In this document: in pieces, positions 6,498 through 9,735 of the stretch
Layout of the letters: every line of letters begins with the position of its first letter
Numbering within the stretch: the stretch's first letter is position 1
Source: Clostridiales bacterium
GTDB taxonomy: Bacteria; Bacillota; Clostridia; Tissierellales; Sedimentibacteraceae
Direction: 5' to 3'
Length of the DNA stretch: 9,735 nt
NCBI GenBank assembly: GCA_003483345.1
Contig: DMWH01000066.1
Span: forward strand, 11,184-20,918
Notes under the pieces: generated by a model
Seen by the model: only the letters and a program-made list of their open reading frames with translations
Told to the model about the DNA's origin: nothing
Database searches by the model: none
Translations under genes and position numbers: made by a program

Positions 6498-7904
6498 TTA
6501 AATTTTTGGAAGAGTGATAATATAAGTGCATCCTTTATTTAAATCAGTTTTTAATTCCATGTCTCCGCCATGTGACTTAATTATTTTATATGCTATTGAC
6601 AGCCCTAAGCCCGTTCCTCCCGTCTGAGAATTACGAGAGTCATCAATCCTGACAAAGGGTTTGAAAATATTTTTTGCAAGATGTGACGGAATTCCTATAC
6701 CATCATCACTGAAATAAATTAGTACATTTGTTTTATCATCATATAAACTTACTGATAAACTGGTTCCCGACTGATTGTATCTTATTGCATTTTCAGCTAA
6801 ATTGAATAGTACACGGTTCATCTGGCTGACGTCCAGCATCACATATACCGCCTTTTCAGGTATATCAAAGCTGTATTCAAAGCCGGCTTGTTCTATCATA
6901 GGCAGTATATCGCCGCATGCTTGCCTTAAATATTCACATATGTCGGTTTTATGAAATTTCATGGAGAATTCAGAGCTTTCCAACTTAGAGAATTCAAACA
7001 AATCATTTAACAAAACACCTGCTCTTTTACTGTTTTTAAAGATAATTTGAAGATGATTAATAAGCTCTTTATCTAGTGACTCTGCTTTTTTAAGACATAG
7101 CTCCGTATATCCGACAACAATAGCCAGAGGATTTTTTAAATCATGAGAAATATCCATAATTATTTTCTTGCGTTCAGCTTCCGATTGTTCTCTCAGCTTT
7201 ATTTCGGTCTCGATTTTTTCAGCCATTTCATTAAAAGTATCCTGCAATTCTGCAAATTCATTTTTTAAATTCATGGAAACTCTTGCAGAATAATCACCTT
7301 CTCTTAATGCTTTAGTCCCTTCCTTTAACATTTTTAAGGGTTTAATTATGTGTATCGATGTAATTTTTGAGAAAATAAAGGCAAGCAACCCAAGCAGAAG
7401 CAAATATAAAATAAACACGGAAATGAATACGAAGGATACATTTTTTAAATCCTCCGAGGCAGCTTCCTTATTGTAAACAAAGGAAATATCTAAACGCATT
7501 GATGTCGGGAATGTTACAATAAGCCAAAACTTTGCCTGCGGATTATATAGAATATCATAATGATACTTAAATCCTTTCTCTTTGCTTTTTACAAGAAAAT
7601 CAGTAAATTCACTCACAGAAAACTGCTTCTTTCCAAGAGTATCTAATCCTTTTGAATACACCACTTCATAGTTTTCATTTATTACCTGTACTCCACCGCC
7701 ATGCTCAACTACTGATTCTGCATCAATATCGGCATAATTGTCTTTCATGATGAGTTCTGAAGGGTATCTGTTTTTTACAAGTGTTTTTGAAATCACATCA
7801 TCTGCAAACGACAACAATAAATAGGCAAATAAAGCTGCTAATAATGACATAAGAAAAAATGTAAGATAATTTAACAGGAATTGATGGGAAATTTTATTTT
7901 TCAT
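6498..7904 (-). CDS. Membrane sensor histidine kinase (HAMP/HisKA/HATPase_c)
   Basis: Sensor of a two-component system, autophosphorylating on a histidine and passing phosphate to the adjacent regulator. The 468-aa chain has a first membrane helix at about 10-33, an extracytoplasmic domain at about 35-154 with no motif I recognise, and a second helix at about 156-180. These are followed by a HAMP linker (about 180-233), HisKA with DISHDLKNPLAIVVGYTE (251-268; phospho-acceptor His254), and an ATPase domain with N box NLAENAIRYN (368-377), G1 box DDGIGIP (400-406), F region FKPFVR (414-419) and G2 box GGTGLGLS (429-436). All catalytic boxes are intact. ATG 7904 is chosen because AGGTGG lies 5 nt before it. 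A GTG at 7913 falls within that ribosome site and is less likely. It overlaps the regulator gene by 11 nt, so the pair is co-expressed. The signal is unknown; cell-wall stress is a reasonable guess from the neighbour at 8759. Confidence 0.95.
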   Translation of the reverse strand: MKNKISHQFLLNYLTFFLMSLLAALFAYLLLSFADDVISKTLVKNRYPSELIMKDNYADIDAESVVEHGGGVQVINENYEVVYSKGLDTLGKKQFSVSEFTDFLVKSKEKGFKYHYDILYNPQAKFWLIVTFPTSMRLDISFVYNKEAASEDLKNVSFVFISVFILYLLLLGLLAFIFSKITSIHIIKPLKMLKEGTKALREGDYSARVSMNLKNEFAELQDTFNEMAEKIETEIKLREQSEAERKKIIMDISHDLKNPLAIVVGYTELCLKKAESLDKELINHLQIIFKNSKRAGVLLNDLFEFSKLESSEFSMKFHKTDICEYLRQACGDILPMIEQAGFEYSFDIPEKAVYVMLDVSQMNRVLFNLAENAIRYNQSGTSLSVSLYDDKTNVLIYFSDDGIGIPSHLAKNIFKPFVRIDDSRNSQTGGTGLGLSIAYKIIKSHGGDMELKTDLNKGCTYIITLPKI

Positions 7905-8601
7905 TATATCCACCTGTTTTATGAAGCTTATATCCTAAGCCTCGTATAGTCTTTATATATTCGGGATTTTGAGAATCAGCTTCTATTTTATTGCGCAGAT
8001 GACTGATATGAACCATGATTGTATTATCATCATAGTAATAGTCATCATCCCAAACTGCATTGTAGAGCTGTTTTTTTGTAAATACTCTCTCGGGGTTTTC
8101 CATTAAATGTAAGAGTAGTTTGTATTCCTTTGCATTGAGTTCTATTTGCTCATTATTTTTGTAAGCACAGCAACTTTCTTTATCTATCGTTAAATCACCA
8201 TATTGAAGCAAGGTTTTATTTTCTTGTTTGGGCAGCATGTATTCATTATTTCTCCTAAGTTGAGCCCTGACTCGTGCAATGAGCTCACTCATGGAGAAAG
8301 GCTTGGCAATGTAATCATCAGCTCCTAATTCAAGTCCTAATACCTTGTCCAAATCATCTGTTCTTGCAGTAAGAAATATAACAGGAATGGTGCTGTTTTC
8401 TCTTATTTTTCTAAGCAGGTTAAATCCATCAAGCCGAGGCATCATAATATCTAATATGGCTAAGTCGACAGGTGTTTCCTTCAGTTTTTTTAACGCCTCA
8501 ATACCGTCGCATGCGGTAATTACGGAATAGCCCTCATCCTCCAAGGTTATCTTTATAAGGTTTCTAATATCTATTTCATCCTCTGCCACTAATATATTCA
8601 C
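7894..8601 (-). CDS. OmpR/PhoB-family response regulator
   Basis: DNA-binding partner of the kinase downstream. The 235-aa protein has a receiver domain (about 1-115) with acidic pocket EDE (7-9), phospho-acceptor Asp51 in LAILDIMMPRLDGF, switch Thr78 in FLTAR, and Lys100 in YIAKPF. A C-terminal winged helix follows (about 135-228), with the family's ELNAKEYKLLLHLMENP and the ending ISHLRNKIEADSQNPEYIKTIRGLGYKL. The start is a GTG at 8601, supported by AGAGGGG 6 nt upstream. It is the first gene of a leftward operon with the kinase. Members of this family bind tandem direct repeats of about 11-bp period, and such a repeat is present at 8677-8696 in the divergent intergenic region. Confidence 0.95.
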   Translation of the reverse strand: MNILVAEDEIDIRNLIKITLEDEGYSVITACDGIEALKKLKETPVDLAILDIMMPRLDGFNLLRKIRENSTIPVIFLTARTDDLDKVLGLELGADDYIAKPFSMSELIARVRAQLRRNNEYMLPKQENKTLLQYGDLTIDKESCCAYKNNEQIELNAKEYKLLLHLMENPERVFTKKQLYNAVWDDDYYYDDNTIMVHISHLRNKIEADSQNPEYIKTIRGLGYKLHKTGGYNEK

Positions 8602-8635
8602 TTTTATCCCCTCTTTAAGAATTTTTTATATTTTC

Positions 8636-8641
8636 AATATA
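8636..8641 (-). promoter_or_regulatory. Possible -10 box of the regulator/kinase operon
   Basis: TATATT on the minus strand (8641-8636) would start transcription near 8629, about 28 nt before the GTG. The corresponding -35 at 17 bp spacing (TTTATC) is poor. The AATTTAAGG repeats lie about 35 bp further upstream, so autoregulation is possible but not shown. Confidence 0.3.
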
Positions 8642-8676
8642 GCACAATATTAATATCTGATAAATACTTTCTTGTT

Positions 8677-8696
8677 AATTTAAGGCAAATTTAAGG
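8677..8696. promoter_or_regulatory. Tandem AATTTAAGG repeats, candidate response-regulator operator
   Basis: AATTTAAGG occurs at 8677-8685 and again at 8688-8696, identical over 9 bp and offset by 11 bp, about one helical turn. OmpR/PhoB-type regulators typically bind as head-to-tail dimers to such direct repeats. The element lies between the regulator gene and the divergent hydrolase gene. A -10-like TATATT (8708-8713) begins 11 bp past its right end, and no good -35 is present, as expected for an activator-dependent promoter. The assignment to this particular regulator is inference. Confidence 0.55.
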
Positions 8697-8707
8697 TAAA
8701 TAACATT

Positions 8708-8713
8708 TATATT
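8708..8713 (+). promoter_or_regulatory. Probable -10 box of the serine hydrolase gene
   Basis: TATATT differs from TATAAT at one position. The -35 position at 17 bp spacing (8685-8690) falls inside the tandem repeat element and is not consensus-like. The expected start is near 8720, about 39 nt before the ATG. Confidence 0.35.
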
Positions 8714-8758
8714 TCAGGCTGCCAAAATAAAATAAATTCAAAAATAAAGGAGGATATT

Positions 8759-9735
8759 ATGAAAAAAGCAATAAGTTTAGTATTAGTTATAATAATTTTT
8801 TTCTCAGCTGCACAACCGTGCGTTTTGGCAGCCGATATAGAAACATACAATCAGTTGGATAAGATGGTTCAAAGGATAGTGGATGAAGGAAAATCCAAAG
8901 GTGCCGTACTGTCTGTTGTAAAGGATGGAAATATCGAATTGTGCAAAGGGTATGGCTTGGCTGATGATAACCTCGGCATTGCTTCTGATGGAGAAAAAAT
9001 TGCATTTCGAATCGGCTCAGTATCAAAAACCTTTGTTGCGGTTGCAGCTCAAATTCTTGTTGAAAAAGAATTGCTCAACATGGATAGCGATATATCAATT
9101 TATCTGGATTTAGATTTAAAACTTACTTATCCTGTTTCTATGAGACAGCTTCTCACACATACCGCAGGATTTGAAGATATGGTTACAGGTATGGCTTTTT
9201 ATAATGTAAGCGATACTGAACCTCTTGAAATAAGTGTACGTAAGTACCTGCCAAGACAAATATATAAGCCGGGTGAGGTTATATCTTATTCGAATTACGG
9301 TATAGCACTTGCCGCATATGTAATTGAATGTATTACAGAGCAGGATTTTGCCTTATTTTGTGAGGAGAAGATTTTTGAGCCTTTAAATATGAATAGGACA
9401 ACATTTAGATTTATGCATGATAAAGCCTATGTTTCAAAAGCATATTCGCCGAATGGCAATGAAACTATTGAGCCTTACATGAACTTATATCCGGAGGGCT
9501 CGGCTGTGTCAACGGCAGAGGATATGGCAAAATATATGATTTGGTTGATGGACGGTGATGATAATCGTGTATTATCACCTGATTCCAAAGCAGAGCTGTT
9601 TAAAAAACAATTTACAATGTCAGAGGAATTTGAAGGTATAGGACTAATCTGGAACAGGAAAGAACAAGACAATAAAGTTTATTATGATAAAAAAGGAGAA
9701 ACCTTAAATTTTTATACAAGGATAGCCCTTTATTC
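8759..9735 (+). CDS. Exported beta-lactamase-family serine hydrolase, 3' end cut by window edge
   Basis: Serine hydrolase of the class C beta-lactamase / penicillin-binding-protein-like superfamily (Pfam Beta-lactamase). The family includes AmpC enzymes, D,D-peptidases and esterases, so the substrate cannot be named. The frame is open for 325 codons to the window end. A signal peptide is clear: MKK, a hydrophobic stretch (5-18), and a likely cleavage after VLA at residue 24. No proper lipobox surrounds Cys21. The SxxK nucleophile motif is SVSK at 87-90 within FRIGSVSKTF, followed by LLTHTAGF, and the second motif YSN is at 177-179 within SYSNYG. The third motif (KTG/HxG) would lie near or past the edge. 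The start follows AAAGGAGG (8746-8753) by 5 nt. It is the only rightward gene and diverges from the two-component operon with the tandem repeats between them. This suggests regulation by that system and action on the cell wall or an external ester/peptide. Confidence 0.92.
   Translation, partial: MKKAISLVLVIIIFFSAAQPCVLAADIETYNQLDKMVQRIVDEGKSKGAVLSVVKDGNIELCKGYGLADDNLGIASDGEKIAFRIGSVSKTFVAVAAQILVEKELLNMDSDISIYLDLDLKLTYPVSMRQLLTHTAGFEDMVTGMAFYNVSDTEPLEISVRKYLPRQIYKPGEVISYSNYGIALAAYVIECITEQDFALFCEEKIFEPLNMNRTTFRFMHDKAYVSKAYSPNGNETIEPYMNLYPEGSAVSTAEDMAKYMIWLMDGDDNRVLSPDSKAELFKKQFTMSEEFEGIGLIWNRKEQDNKVYYDKKGETLNFYTRIALY

Noticed and set aside
7911..7913. GTG as the start of the histidine kinase
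   Set aside because: It sits inside the AGGTGG ribosome site that serves the ATG at 7904, so the ATG is the better start.
8787..9026. 79-codon minus-strand frame in the hydrolase gene
   Set aside because: It overlaps the signal peptide and SxxK region of the real gene on the other strand and has no support of its own.

Overview
The window looks like chromosomal DNA of a low-GC Gram-positive bacterium, probably an anaerobic clostridial or tissierellial Bacillota. The support is AT-rich sequence throughout, strong AGGAGG-type ribosome binding sites, TTG and GTG starts, an NhaC-family carrier, an OmpR-type two-component pair and a GTP-type PEP carboxykinase. Genus cannot be set from this sequence alone. 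Nearly everything reads leftward (minus strand). Only the last gene, at the right edge, reads rightward. There is no phage, insertion sequence, CRISPR array or obvious island.

Layout from left to right: (1) 3-1706 (-): GTP-dependent phosphoenolpyruvate carboxykinase (pckG), missing only its C-terminal end at the window edge. Its promoter is clear and lies inside a 27-bp imperfect palindrome. (2) 1929-4832 (-): a tight three-gene operon, rsmI (16S rRNA 2'-O-methyltransferase), then a DUF554 membrane protein, then an NhaC-family antiporter, with gaps of 5 and 4 nt. (3) 5006-5088 (-): tRNA-Leu(CAA) with its own likely promoter and a good intrinsic terminator. (4) 5148-6371 (-): rmuC, with its own consensus-like promoter. 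(5) 6498-8601 (-): an overlapping response regulator / sensor kinase pair. (6) 8759-9735 (+): the secreted N-terminal part of a beta-lactamase-family (class C / PBP-like) serine hydrolase, diverging from the two-component pair and cut off by the window end.

Most of this is ordinary housekeeping content. The part that most repays attention is the right end. Two 9-bp AATTTAAGG direct repeats with an 11-bp period lie between the response regulator gene and the divergent hydrolase gene. This is the geometry expected of an OmpR/PhoB-type operator, and a -10-like box sits about 11 bp past the second repeat. The simplest reading is a small cell-envelope sensing unit in which the kinase/regulator pair activates the adjacent exported penicillin-recognising-type hydrolase. 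The second point of interest is the palindrome that overlaps the pckG promoter. I do not see a clearly novel system here.
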